A stretch of DNA of 64,000 nucleotides from Geomonas subterranea (GTDB lineage: Bacteria > Desulfobacterota > Desulfuromonadia > Geobacterales > Geobacteraceae). This document shows positions 1 through 10,171 of this stretch, in pieces. Each line of letters starts with the position of its first letter. Within the stretch, counting starts at the first letter, position 1. The notes below the pieces were generated by a model. The model was given only the letters and a program-made list of their open reading frames with translations. It did no database searches and had not been told where the DNA came from. The stretch is from positions 1 through 64,000 of the forward strand of contig NZ_CP077683.1 in assembly GCF_019063845.1 (NCBI RefSeq), in the 5' to 3' direction. The position numbers were made by a program, and so were the translations under genes.

Positions 1-102
1 CGGAATATCCGATGGGATTCAAGCCGTTTGTGCGGCGCCGGGATCGTCGTCTACCGCTTATTTGCCGTTGCTGGCGACTTTAATTTTTCGATTTGAATAT
101 AT

Positions 103-118
103 TGGTATCGCTATTGCT
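103..118 (+). promoter_or_regulatory. Candidate sigma-54 (-24/-12) promoter
   Basis: The sequence TGGTATCGCTATTGCT has GG at 104-105 and GC at 116-117, the exact spacing of the RpoN consensus, and a good TTGCT -12 element. It would start transcription near position 129 and give a leader of about 130 nt before the cytochrome ATG at 258. No other gene is seen in positions 1-257. No enhancer site was identified, so this is a motif match only. Confidence 0.5.
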
Positions 119-257
119 GTAGGTGTGACGGCTCTCTTTAAAACCGGTTGTAGCAGCACGCTGCATCCCGCACCCCTGCACTCCCCCAAGCGCAGGAAGG
201 ACGGGTGAAGGAACTGCAATGCAGGTTCATAATCCAAATGTCAAAAAGGAACCACTC

Positions 258-3200
258 ATGAAGAGAACGAAAAAGACAAGTTCGCTTCTGACGGTCACAG
301 CGGCAGTCGCCGGGGTTGCCATGGGCGCAAGCATCGCCATGGCAGCGCACCCGCCGATCCAGCTGTACACCTACGAAGAAGTGGCCCAACAGATGGGCTT
401 CCCGAAAGCCCCGGTCATGGTCGACAGGGTAACCAAGCAGGGGATGCCGTACTCCCCGAAGCAGACCTGCTTCGGCGACCAGGGCACCACCGCCTGCCAC
501 GGTAACGCCGCCGCCGGCAACTCGAAGCTCGCGAAGAGCTACGACGACCTCTCCAAGCACGCCTACCACGCAGCCCTCGGTTTCAACGAGTGGATGGACA
601 ACTCCAAGGGGGGGCTTTTCGTCAGTACCGGCGATGCCGACCTCCTGCCCAAGGGCACCCAGACCGGCCTCGCCGCCAACAAGCCGTGGGTACAGTCACA
701 CGGCCACAACGGCAAGTGGTGACCGCCTTCTCTCCGCCAGGTGGCGGATTATCAGCTGAACGGTCAGGGCCAGTACATCAACTACATGCAGCCGGGCGTC
801 GACGGCTTCCAGAACTTCCTTAAAGGGGGCAATGACGCCAACGGCAACCCGTATCCGAAAGTCGAGATGTCCCTTTGGGACCAGGCGACCATGTGCGGTA
901 CCTGCCACGTGGGTGGCGTCTTCTACGAAGAGGACAGGATGGGCACCCGCCTGCCGGCCAGGACCCTCGCCGACTGGGGCCCGGCCTTCACGGGCGCGGC
1001 ACCGAACCTCAACCCGATCACCGCGACCGTGTGGGAGAACTACTCCACCACCGGTAAGGACAAGTCCTTCGTCGCCATGTCCCCCTGGGTCTACCCGGTC
1101 TACATGGGGATGGGCGGCGCTCCCGACCCGAACCTTCCGGACGGCGGCCCGATGATCGTCCCCTACGGTTGGGCGCCCAAAGACATGACCATGGCCAACA
1201 ACAACGGCGGGGCTCCCTACACCGTCAAGGCCGGCCAGCTCATGATGCCCAACGTCAAGGAGATGGACTGCCTCTTCTGCCACCTCAAAGGCTATGACAA
1301 CGTGATGACCTCCGTCATGGTCCAGGCCGGTTCCCTTTCCGCCGCCCCGACCACTGGCGCCGGCCTCTTCGACATGTTCTCCCTGAGCCCGACCTACATG
1401 GGTTACGATCCGAGAAACGGCAAGAGCGCCTTCTACCGTATCGGCGCTGGAAATCTTCCCCCGGCATTCGCGAGCTACTCCTCGCACGAGGTCGTCTTCC
1501 TGACCGCTGCCGTGACGGAGAACATCAAGGGCAAGCCGGACGAGAACAACTGCCACCAGTGCCACGCTTCCAAGACGCTCAAGAACTTCCCCGAGATGTT
1601 CGGCGTCACCGGCACCAGCACCGGCTTCCTCTCCTCCGCCCCGATGGTGTACGACCCGGCCAACGGCGTGGGCCCCCTGGGCAAGAAGATGGTCAACTAC
1701 GACATCAACTCCCCGCTCATGCAGTCCGGCGCCTCCCCGGTCCTCACCGGGAACAACGTCCAGAATTTCATGATGGCCGGCCTCAACTATCCGCAGGCCA
1801 GCGGTCCCTCCGGGTACAACACCCTGGATGCGTCCAAGGGCGAAATCGGCGGCGGCAACCCGGCCATGACCGGTCCGCTGTTCTACTCCACCATGGACGG
1901 CAAGCCTGTCGACCAGAACACCCTGAAGAAGTCCACCATGCCGTTCCCCCGCGCCGAGTGGTTCAAGCGCGGTGACGCATGGCAGGCCGGCCAGGACGTT
2001 CACGGCAGCTTCGGCTGCGCCGGCTGCCACTTCACCGGCAACTCCACCGACAAGAACCAGTGCGACCCGGCCCGCGGCTTCGATGCGGCCTCCACCATCC
2101 AGGACGGCCTGCCGGCCATCAAGGAGCGTCAGCCGGTACTTGAGCAAGGTGAGACGCTGGACGCGGCCATCAAGAAGCACGACACCCGTAACACCATGAA
2201 GCGTTGCGAGTTCTGCCACGTCACCGGCACCGACTACAACGGCAACCCGATCGAGACCTACGGCGCGCCCAACCCGAACCTGGCCCACGCCAACGCGGGG
2301 CTTCTGGCCAACCTGACCCAGATCGTCGACAAAGTCGGCCTGCACGGCGACTTCGGCGGCAAAGGGGTACCCAGGGAGTCCAACTTCACCACCCAGGAAA
2401 AAGGCGCCGTAGACGGCGTTCAAAAGCCGGGCGGCACCATTTTGGGCCGCGGCAACCACCTCGACGTCATGGACTGCACCGTCTGCCACGTCGACAAGGT
2501 GAGCATGGCGGTACGCTCGCTCGACGCCACCTCCGGCATGCGCTTCCCCGCCATCGTCGGCACCGACCCGATGAAGGGCATGCTCGGCCTCTTCGAAGAC
2601 CCGACCGGCATGGGCGCTGCGGCAACCGGCATGGGCGGCGAATTGAAGCACTGGACACCGGTCGTCATGTGGCAGCCTTACGGCAACATGGAGGGAACGC
2701 TTAGCTGGGCCAACAAACCGGCCGACCAGCGCTTCCAGTTCCGCCGCAAGCTGTACCTGACCAACCCCATCAGCGCGATCCTCTTCAACAACGAGGGGAG
2801 CACCGTGGACGCCAACGGCGACGGCGTCACCGGCGGCATGCTGATCGGCGACGACGAGGCCACCGGCCTCCCCACCGCCAGCACCAAGCCGTCCTTGAAG
2901 GGATACCGCGACGTCTTCACCGGCGACGTTCCCAACAAGAACAACACCTCCGGCTTCGAACTGCCGATCTTCGACCCGTGGGCCATGCGCGAACTGAAGT
3001 CCGGCTTCAACTTCGTGCCGGCTCCGCTCTCCGTCATCGGCGCAGGCTTTGGCGGCTTCGGCACTCCGGCCGGCAAGACCGACCCGACCAACGGCGCGTT
3101 CGCAAGCCTCTACGGCCCGAACGGCATGTTCTCCAACGACAACTGGAAGTACGCTTCCGTATGGAGCGGCGCCGTCGTATTCACCGAGCCGGACCAGATC

Positions 3201-4430
3201 CGCGGCTACAAGCAGTACCGCACCGCCATCAAGGATGCCACCGACGGCAAATCCTGGATGAACACCTCCCTCACCATGATCGGCGCACCGTTCATGGTCA
3301 CCCACGGCGTGAAACCGACCGACAGCTACGTCAAGGGTAAATCCTGCGCCGACTGCCACGCGGCGGGCAAAGGGTTCTTCAAAGGTAGCTTCGACATGGT
3401 CGGCCCGGCCATCCCGTCGACCAAGAGCTACGACCCGAGCACCTACCCGATGACCGACGCCAACGGCAACCTCGTTGTCGACACGGCAACGGGCGAGCCG
3501 GTGCGCGGCCCCGCCCAGGGGTGGACCATCCCCGGCGACCAGGGCAACATGATGATGCGTCCGCTTGAACCGATCCGCATCAAGGCCTACAAAGGCGACC
3601 TGCGCGGCTACTTCGAGAGCTACAACAAGCTCGGCCAGCCGCGTGAAGTCAACTTCGTCCACGACGTGAACGTGGGCGGCGTCGACTACAGCTATGCATC
3701 CACCATCGACCGCTCCGAAATCGCCTACCCGGCGGAAGACGGCGCGATCTACTACAAAGTTGGCCAGGTCAACGCTGACGGCTCCGTCAACGGTGGCGCC
3801 CAGCCGCTGACCGGCGCAGCATACGCAACCTACCTCGAGACAGAGATATCCCCCGTCCTTGCCGATTACGGCATCGGGATCGATCCGGTCGCCACCATCA
3901 ACCCGATCGCCGACGCAAGCGCAACCGACCTCGGCGTGCAGGTGAAGCAGAACGCCGACGTGGCTCTCTCCGCCGCTCCGGCACAGATGAACGCCGGCAG
4001 CGAAGTGGGGAGCGCGACCTACGCCTGGACCACCAGCGACGGCACCGCCGTCACCAACGCAGGCTCCAGGACCGGTGCGACCGTCAAGTTCACCACCCTG
4101 GGGACCAAGACCATCACCCTCAAGGTAACCGACGAAGAGGGCAAGGTCAGCCAGACCAGCACCAACGTCGACGTCATCCTGGCGCCGGTCACCATCGGCT
4201 GGAATGGCACCACCGACGTCGCCACCTTCACGACCTTCCCGGCAGGCACCGCCTCCGTGAAGATCGCCTGGGGCGACGGTTTCAGCACCACCAAGAGCGG
4301 CACCGCCCTTACCGACCCGCTCACCGTGAGACACCTGTACTCGACCGGGACCGCCAAGACCATCAAGTTCTACTGCTACAACGGAACTGGCGCCCAGATC
4401 GGCTACCAGCAGGCAACCATCCTGCCGTAA
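258..4430 (+). CDS. Secreted octahaem c-type cytochrome with in-frame UGA (selenocysteine 155), PKD-like C-terminus
   Basis: One gene, read through UGA 720-722, giving 1390 aa. The ATG at 258 is preferred to the in-frame ATG at 219: it follows an AAAGGA-like site and opens a signal peptide with an AMA cleavage site near residue 29. Haem 1 is an expanded C-x8-C-H (C71, C80, H81). Seven canonical CxxCH motifs follow (CGTCH, CLFCH, CHQCH, CAGCH, CEFCH, CTVCH, CADCH). The last ~170 residues form two PKD/Ig-like domains. Reading stays open after the UGA with W-U-P-P-S-x-R-Q, matched by the paralogue at 10327 and by W-S-P in the paralogue at 4608. Likely exported to the periplasm or cell surface for electron transfer; substrate unknown. 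Standard annotation would split it at 722/741. The alternative is a nonsense-broken gene, which the second UGA-bearing copy argues against. Confidence 0.85.
720..748 (+). promoter_or_regulatory. UGA plus bacterial SECIS-like hairpin (cytochrome 1)
   Basis: UGA is at 720-722. A perfect 6-bp stem TCCGCC (733-738) / GGCGGA (743-748) closes the tetraloop AGGU (739-742). Sixteen nucleotides separate the UGA from the loop, and the loop has G at position 2, within the bacterial SECIS rules as I recall them. AGGU is also the start of the E. coli fdhF loop, with its GU at nearly the same distance from UGA. The stem covaries with the copy at 10790-10805. Confidence 0.8.
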
Positions 4431-4465
4431 CGGGTAATTGAACCACTGTGATTGCATGCAATAGG

Positions 4466-4492
4466 GCCCGGAGGAAACCCCTCCGGGCTTTT
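4466..4492 (+). terminator. Rho-independent terminator after cytochrome 1
   Basis: A 9-bp stem GCCCGGAGG / CCTCCGGGC (4466-4474 and 4480-4488) is followed by TTTT. Related GCCCGGAG-type terminators follow all three cytochrome genes here, supporting duplication of the whole transcription unit. Confidence 0.85.
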
Positions 4493-4523
4493 CCTGTAAC
4501 GGCCTTGAACCGCTCACAGGAAA

Positions 4524-4589
4524 TCGCGGATCTTGCAGCACTTCCGCGAGGCCCCGAGCACCGTACACCAACAGGCGGCTTCAACCGCC
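4524..4589 (+). other. Two leader hairpins upstream of cytochrome 2
   Basis: TCGCGGA (4524-4530) pairs with TCCGCGA (4543-4549), and GGCGG (4574-4578) with CCGCC (4585-4589), between the terminator of gene 1 and the start of gene 2. They would fold in the leader RNA. No riboswitch consensus was recognised. Confidence 0.4.
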
Positions 4590-4607
4590 CGATCAAGAGG
4601 GGGTCGT

Positions 4608-7600
4608 ATGAGCAAGATTGTAGGAACTGCTGCAGGTCTGTTAGTAACGCTGCTTCTGGTTGTCACGGCGCCGCTTGTCGCCGAGGCGGCCCATCCCAAG
4701 CCCGGGGAATACGGGGCACGCGGCATGCTGTTCAACCCCGCGATGCTCGGCATCCCCCTGCTCGACTACTTCAACGCGGCGCCCATCATGGTAACCGGGC
4801 CGGCCGTGAACGGCCGCTACAGCGGCCTCCCCCCCTTCGGGACCAAGGCGAGCTGCAACCTGTGCCACTTCGACATCGTCGCCAACGAGAACATGAACCG
4901 CCACGCGACCATGTCCTTCAACAAGATCACCTGGCCGCAGTACGGCTACGGCTACGACAAGGAAAAGCCGTGGATGTCCGGGCCGGGGAAGTTCGGCAAA
5001 TGGTCGCCGTTTTACAACCGGCAGCTCGGCAACATGAAGGCCACCTACGCCACCAAGGCGGACATCCTGACCAAGCTCGACATGGGCGCCTTCGAGTTCA
5101 CCACCGAGTGCGGCGTCTGCCATGTCGGCGGCGGCCCGGGCACCTCCAACCCCTACAATTTCACCTTCCCGTGGCGGGTCAGCGACTACTTCGGGTACGA
5201 CCGCGGCGCGGGGGGGATCCACAGCAACCTCGACAACGAGCAGCGCAACCAGTCCATCGCCAACGACTACATCTTCCCGCTCCCCCTTAACAGCCCCTAC
5301 TACCCGCGCCGCGTGCCGCTCAACCCCTGGGACTTCTTCGTCAACGACGAGGGAACGGTGAAGTCGGTGGACTGGGCCTCATGGGGGATGAACGGGACCA
5401 TGCAGATGGACTGCCTCATGTGTCACCTGCAGGGGTACGACCACCTCGGTCGCAACCAGGAGATCGTCCGATACCAGCGCCTGTACAACGCCGGTACGGT
5501 AGGCTCAGGGATCGCCACGGTGGACCCCTCCGGCGGGGAGGGGTTCAGCATGAACTATGACGCTTCCATGCTGAAGGTGGGAAGCGACGGCACCCTGTAC
5601 CTCGACTCCTCGTTCACCGACAGGATCACCCGCTCGCCACGCGCGGACAACTGCGTCCACTGCCACATGCCGACCGCGGTCAAGAACCAGCCCTACGTCG
5701 ACTGGAAGGCGCGCTTTTACTCCTACGACGCGGTTCCCTCCGACGACCCGGCGAACCCCGGGAACCTGAAGCCCGCGCGCTACCTGAGCGACCTGGTGAA
5801 ACGCGGCGACATCTGGAGCAAGGACGAGGTCCATCTCACCCTGGAGTGCGCCGGGTGCCACACCCAGACCGGCAAGTACCAGGCATGGAAGCCCACGGAT
5901 CCCAATTACATGCACAGCCCCGGCAAGGGGTACGACCCCATGAGCACCGGTTCCGACGAATTCGGCGGGACGGTGAAGTTCTGCTACGACTGCCACGTGC
6001 TGGCCGGCGACCTGAACGGCGACGGGGTGAAGGAGATCGACATCATCGGCGCCCCCAACCCCAACTACGCCCACAAGAACGCGGGGCTCATGATCAACAT
6101 CGTGCCGAAGGCGCGCCGCATCGACAGCCAGGGGGGGGAGGTCGAGTTCACCGGCAACCACCTCGACGTCATCGCCTGCACCTCGTGCCACGTGAGGAAG
6201 AGGTACGCGGCCGGCCGTTCGGTGGACTTCAGCACCGGGAGCCAGTTCTTCAACATGGTCGGGAACCCGCTGGACCAGGAGAACGGCAGCGTCGACGTCG
6301 ACATCGCCTTCAGCTGGAAGGAGACCACGCCGGTGAAGCTGCTCCCCAACGGGAGCCCGAATCCGCTCTGGCGCCGGCTCATCTACCCCTTCAACTACGT
6401 CACCGGCATCTACTGGGACAACATCGGGAGCAAGGACGCCAACGGCGACGGCTTCACGACGGGGATGAGCAACAACGGCAAGGTCGTTTCCGGCGACCCC
6501 TTCTTCCAGAGAAACGTGAAGGAGAACTTCAGCTACGGTCTCAACGGTGAGAACGACAGGGTGCCGACCGGCCTCGCCGGCTCCACGGTCTTCGATTCGC
6601 AGTCCCTGAAGAACGCGGAGGGGGGCGTGGTGTTCAGCCGCCCGGCGGAGATCGAGGCGTACAAGGCGAAGGTGACCGGCAAGGACGCCGGCATGGTGCC
6701 CCAGCTGGTCCTCGAGTCCGAGCCGTACCTGCTCATGCACAACATCGCGCAGGTGGGGAGCTACGCCCTGGGAAGGCACCGGGTCGACGGCGCCGGCAAG
6801 AAGGTCTACGGCTGCTCCGACTGCCACGGCGCCTCCGGCGGCATCTTCAACGGCACCATCAACATGCTGGGCAAGGGGAAGCGGCCGGACAACACGGAGA
6901 CGCCGCTCACCGTGCAGTACAACAGCGGCTCCGACGTCCTCACCAAGGCGCTGTACTGGGACAGGACCGGCGTGCGCAAGAGCTTCTCCTTCGCCGACAC
7001 GGCCAGTTCCCCGAAGAGGACCAGGGACGCGGAGCGCAGGGAGTTCCTTGGGTACGACACGGCCCGGGTGGCCGCGCTGAACGCCCCCCAGGACCCGGCC
7101 CTGTTCGGCATGGAGGTAGACCCGAAGGCTGTCGTCGACCCGGTGGCCGACGCCGATGCCACCATCCTCGGGGTCCAGGTGGTCACCGGGAGCGTGGTGC
7201 AGCTCTCCTGCCCTCCCGGCCAGTACCTCGACGCCAACGGCAACGGCCGGTACGACAGCGGCGAGACCCTGGTCGGCACCGTGACCTACCAGTGGAGCGC
7301 ATCCGACGGCAGCGCCATCACCGGTAACGGCACCCGCAACGCCGGCGTTACCTTCACCGGCAGCGGCGAAAGGAGCATCACCCTGACCGTCACCGACGAG
7401 GAGGGGAAGGTGAGCACCGCCTCGGCGACGGTCACCGTGATTCCCCCCCCCATCAGCATCTCCTGGAACCCCGACACCGACACGGCGACCTTCACCTCCT
7501 TCCCGGCGGGGACCGTGTCGGCCAAGGTGTACTGGGGCGACGGGCTTTCCACCACGAGAAGCGGCGCCTACTTCACCGATCCGCTGGTCATGGTGCACAG

Positions 7601-7694
7601 GTACTCGACCGCCACCCAGAAGACCATCAAGATCTACTGCTACAATTCGGGCGGCACCCAGGTCGGGTACATGCAGAAAACCGTCACGCCGTAA
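4608..7694 (+). CDS. Secreted octahaem c-type cytochrome, Sec-free paralogue (Ser133), PKD-like C-terminus
   Basis: 1028 aa. ATG 4608 follows AAGAGGGGG and opens a clear signal peptide ending near AEA. Eight canonical CxxCH motifs are visible: CNLCH (C83), CGVCH, CLMCH, CVHCH, CAGCH, CYDCH, CTSCH, CSDCH. The protein aligns along its length with the two UGA-containing cytochromes. Its first haem site is a normal CxxCH where they have Cx8CH, and the W-U-P column is W132-S133-P here (codon TCG, no SECIS-like hairpin). It ends in the same pair of PKD-like domains but is more divergent than the other two are from each other. Likely exported for electron transfer to an unknown partner. It lies in line with gene 1 but behind that gene's terminator, so it probably has its own promoter. 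Confidence 0.93.
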   Translation: MSKIVGTAAGLLVTLLLVVTAPLVAEAAHPKPGEYGARGMLFNPAMLGIPLLDYFNAAPIMVTGPAVNGRYSGLPPFGTKASCNLCHFDIVANENMNRHATMSFNKITWPQYGYGYDKEKPWMSGPGKFGKWSPFYNRQLGNMKATYATKADILTKLDMGAFEFTTECGVCHVGGGPGTSNPYNFTFPWRVSDYFGYDRGAGGIHSNLDNEQRNQSIANDYIFPLPLNSPYYPRRVPLNPWDFFVNDEGTVKSVDWASWGMNGTMQMDCLMCHLQGYDHLGRNQEIVRYQRLYNAGTVGSGIATVDPSGGEGFSMNYDASMLKVGSDGTLYLDSSFTDRITRSPRADNCVHCHMPTAVKNQPYVDWKARFYSYDAVPSDDPANPGNLKPARYLSDLVKRGDIWSKDEVHLTLECAGCHTQTGKYQAWKPTDPNYMHSPGKGYDPMSTGSDEFGGTVKFCYDCHVLAGDLNGDGVKEIDIIGAPNPNYAHKNAGLMINIVPKARRIDSQGGEVEFTGNHLDVIACTSCHVRKRYAAGRSVDFSTGSQFFNMVGNPLDQENGSVDVDIAFSWKETTPVKLLPNGSPNPLWRRLIYPFNYVTGIYWDNIGSKDANGDGFTTGMSNNGKVVSGDPFFQRNVKENFSYGLNGENDRVPTGLAGSTVFDSQSLKNAEGGVVFSRPAEIEAYKAKVTGKDAGMVPQLVLESEPYLLMHNIAQVGSYALGRHRVDGAGKKVYGCSDCHGASGGIFNGTINMLGKGKRPDNTETPLTVQYNSGSDVLTKALYWDRTGVRKSFSFADTASSPKRTRDAERREFLGYDTARVAALNAPQDPALFGMEVDPKAVVDPVADADATILGVQVVTGSVVQLSCPPGQYLDANGNGRYDSGETLVGTVTYQWSASDGSAITGNGTRNAGVTFTGSGERSITLTVTDEEGKVSTASATVTVIPPPISISWNPDTDTATFTSFPAGTVSAKVYWGDGLSTTRSGAYFTDPLVMVHRYSTATQKTIKIYCYNSGGTQVGYMQKTVTP

Positions 7695-7713
7695 GACCCG
7701 TTCATGACCACCG

Positions 7714-7740
7714 CGGCCCGGAGCCATGCTCCGGGCCGTT
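7714..7740 (+). terminator. Rho-independent terminator after cytochrome 2
   Basis: The stem GGCCCGGAG / CTCCGGGCC (7715-7723 and 7729-7737) is extended by C7714-G7738 and followed by TTTCC. The U tract is short, so efficiency is uncertain. Confidence 0.7.
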
Positions 7741-7853
7741 TCCTATCCCCTTTTCCACGGTGATGAACCGGGGTTTTTCGTTGCCTGGGAGGCACGGATG
7801 CGGTAATCTACCGTCGCCCCGGATCCCGGGCGCAGCAAGCGAAAGAGGACCAC

Positions 7854-9269
7854 GTGAAAACAGACCTTTTTGCCAGCATCGTCGCCAACCTCTCCGACGG
7901 CATCTACGTCATCCAGCACGACCGGGCGATCTTCCTCAACGAGCGCTTCGGCGAGATCTTCGGCTACCGGGAGCACGAGAGCCTGATCGGCTGCGACATG
8001 TTCGACAAGGTCTACCCGGACTGGCAGAGCGTCGACCTGTTCCGCAAGGTCCACGAGCAGCTTTTGTCTGGCAACCACCAGAAGATCTCCTGGGGGCAGC
8101 CCTCGGCCAAGGTCGACGGCACCCCCTTCTGGCTGGAGGTGGAGGCCCGCCTCATCGAAGTGCAGGGGGAACCGGCCGTCTTCGGCACCTTCCTGGACCG
8201 CACCGACTGCAAGCTGATCGGCGAGGCGATGCACGCCTCCCAGGAGACGCTGCGCCTCTTGCTGGACGCCATGGAGGACCGGGTCTACGTGGTCACCGAC
8301 GACTACCGCCTGGTCTACGCCAACCGCAAGATGAAGGCGGCGCTGCGCGGGGAGATGGAGAAGGAGTTCTGCTACAAGCTCTGCCGCGGCCTGGACTCCC
8401 CGTGCGAGGACTGCTCCACCGATCACGTCTTCATCTCGGACCGCCCGATGCAGAAGGAATACTTCAACCAGCTCGCCCAGTGCTGGTACTCGGTCATAGA
8501 GCTTCCGGTCCGGATGCCCGGGATCGACCGCCCGACCAAACTCGCCGTCGCCCGGGACATCACCGAGCGCAAGGAGGCCGAGGAGAAGGTCCGGGCCCTG
8601 TCGCACCGGCTCATCAACGTCCAGGAGGACGAAAGAAAGCACCTCTCCCGCGAGCTGCATGACGACCTGGGGCAGCGCCTGAACGCGGCCAAGATCGCGG
8701 TGGACCTCCTGGCCCGGGACCTCTGCACCGCGCCGGGGGACGTAGCGCTCCGCCTGGGGCAGCTTTCCCAGATGCTCAAGGGGGGGGTGGAAAGCGTGCG
8801 CCACTTAAGCGCCGGTCTGCGCCCCGCATCGCTTGAGCGGCTCGGGCTCGTCGAGGCGATCCGCAACGACTGCGATCAGCTCGCCGCCAGGCAGGGGGTG
8901 AAGGTCGCCTTCACCCACAACGGCATGGACGGGGTGCGCCTTTCCCAGGACGCCGAGATCAACCTGTACCGCGTGGTGCAGGAGGCGCTCAACAACGTGG
9001 TGAAGCACGCCGGCGCCACCGAGGTCGGGATCCAGCTGGTCGCCTCGTACCCCATCGTCAGGATGCGCATCAGGGACAACGGGGCCGGCTTCGATCCCGC
9101 CTCCTGCAAGGGGAAGCGCTGCGACGGCCTCGGCCTCGTCGGGATGGCGGAGCGGGTGGAGCTTTTGCACGGCTCCTTCAAGATCCACTCGAACCCCGGG
9201 ATGGGGACCCGGCTCACCGTGGAGATACCCATCCCCGACGAGGCGGAAGCCGGGCCGGGGAGAAAATAA
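7854..9269 (+). CDS. PAS-domain sensor histidine kinase, NarX/HisKA_3 type
   Basis: 471 aa, GTG start after GAAAGAGGACC. Two PAS domains (about residues 5-125 and 130-245) precede a HisKA_3 dimerisation helix with the phospho-acceptor motif SRELHDDLGQ near residue 268 and a HATPase_c domain (NLYRVVQEALNN, DNGAGF, GLGLVGM). There is no signal peptide or membrane span, so the sensor is cytoplasmic. The second PAS carries a Cys cluster (FCYKLC followed by CEDC about 7 residues on) that could bind metal, an Fe-S cluster or a redox signal; that is inference. It lies 57 nt upstream of a LuxR-type regulator, its evident partner. The placement between octahaem cytochromes 2 and 3 suggests the pair regulates these genes. 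Confidence 0.92.
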   Translation: MKTDLFASIVANLSDGIYVIQHDRAIFLNERFGEIFGYREHESLIGCDMFDKVYPDWQSVDLFRKVHEQLLSGNHQKISWGQPSAKVDGTPFWLEVEARLIEVQGEPAVFGTFLDRTDCKLIGEAMHASQETLRLLLDAMEDRVYVVTDDYRLVYANRKMKAALRGEMEKEFCYKLCRGLDSPCEDCSTDHVFISDRPMQKEYFNQLAQCWYSVIELPVRMPGIDRPTKLAVARDITERKEAEEKVRALSHRLINVQEDERKHLSRELHDDLGQRLNAAKIAVDLLARDLCTAPGDVALRLGQLSQMLKGGVESVRHLSAGLRPASLERLGLVEAIRNDCDQLAARQGVKVAFTHNGMDGVRLSQDAEINLYRVVQEALNNVVKHAGATEVGIQLVASYPIVRMRIRDNGAGFDPASCKGKRCDGLGLVGMAERVELLHGSFKIHSNPGMGTRLTVEIPIPDEAEAGPGRK

Positions 9270-9326
9270 CGGCCGGGGGGGCTTGCCCGCCGCGCGGCCT
9301 GAACTGCGATGCAATGAGGAGGGGAG

Positions 9327-10001
9327 ATGGCAGCAAAGAGCCGTGTGATCATCGTGGATGACCATCCGCTGTTCCGCGACGGGCTTAAGAGCCTTATCGC
9401 CAGGAGCACCAAGTACGAGACCGTCGGCGAGGCCGGCAGCGGCGAGGAGGCGCTGGGGCTCGCCCAGGAGCTTCGCCCCGACCTCATGACCATGGACGTG
9501 TCCCTGCCGGACATGAGCGGCATCGAGGCCACCAGGAAGATCGTCCAGGCGGTCCCCTCGGTAAAGGTCCTGATGCTCAGCATGTACCAGAACCTTGAGT
9601 ACGCCACCGACTCCTTCAAGGCCGGCGCGCGCGGCTACATCGTCAAGGAGGCCACCAGCGACCGGCTCATCGAGGCGATGGACGCGCTCTCCCAGGGGGA
9701 GCACTTCCTGGACGGGCAGCTCTCCGGCGACATGGTGATCAGGCACCTGTGCGGGCAGGGGAAGGAGGGGGGGGTGCAGGACGCGCGCTACGCGCTTCTT
9801 TCGGCCCGGGAACAGCAGGTGATGCGCCTGGTGGCCGAGGGGGGCTCCTCCCGCAGCATCGCCGAGCAGCTCCAGGTGAGCGCGAAGACCGTGGAGAACC
9901 ACCGCACCAACCTGATGAAGAAGCTGGACGTGCACAGCCGCATCGAACTGGTGCGCTACGCCGCGCGCCTTGGCCTCATCGACCTGGAGCAGTGGAAATA
10001 A
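9327..10001 (+). CDS. NarL/FixJ-family response regulator (REC + LuxR HTH)
   Basis: 224 aa. ATG 9327 follows GAGGAGGGGAG. The N-terminal receiver domain has the acidic pair DDH (about residues 10-12), the phospho-accepting Asp in MTMDVSLPD (near 55) and the conserved Lys in YIVKE. The C-terminal LuxR-type helix-turn-helix reads LSAREQQVMRLVAEG and SAKTVENHRTNLMKKL. It forms a two-gene unit with the upstream kinase and ends at a very strong terminator, so it is separated from the downstream selenocytochrome. Whether it activates that gene is unknown. Confidence 0.95.
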   Translation: MAAKSRVIIVDDHPLFRDGLKSLIARSTKYETVGEAGSGEEALGLAQELRPDLMTMDVSLPDMSGIEATRKIVQAVPSVKVLMLSMYQNLEYATDSFKAGARGYIVKEATSDRLIEAMDALSQGEHFLDGQLSGDMVIRHLCGQGKEGGVQDARYALLSAREQQVMRLVAEGGSSRSIAEQLQVSAKTVENHRTNLMKKLDVHSRIELVRYAARLGLIDLEQWK

Positions 10002-10013
10002 CCTGAACCGCTT

Positions 10014-10070
10014 CTGGGGCAAACACCCCACCGCCGCCTGGGCTGGTGGGGTGTTTGCCCCAGTTTTTTT
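10014..10070 (+). terminator. Strong rho-independent terminator after the two-component pair
   Basis: A perfect 19-bp stem (10014-10032 pairs with 10045-10063), a 12-nt loop and seven T (10064-10070). The arm sequence begins CTGGGGCAAACACC. Confidence 0.95.
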
Positions 10071-10171
10071 GCCCCGCCTTGCCGCCCATGTCATCACCCG
10101 CTTCCACTGTTCATTCCGTAACATCCTTTTTTGATTACCTTTTTAAGCGTAGTTCAATCACCCCACGTGAT

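Noticed and set aside
720..722. UGA as a nonsense mutation making cytochrome 1 a pseudogene
   Set aside because: The same column carries UGA in copy 3, the hairpin covaries, and the downstream part is under evident protein conservation.
696..4571. A 1291-codon open frame antisense to cytochrome 1 (and similar long ones antisense to cytochromes 2 and 3, e.g. 5505-7727 and 10384-12666)
   Set aside because: GC-rich codon bias leaves the opposite strand open; the sense frame has haem motifs and signal peptide, and the antisense product is low-complexity Val/Gly/Ala/Arg without domains.
7739..7853. Sigma-54 promoter before the sensor kinase
   Set aside because: A GGCACGGATGC string is present but the -24/-12 spacing is wrong.
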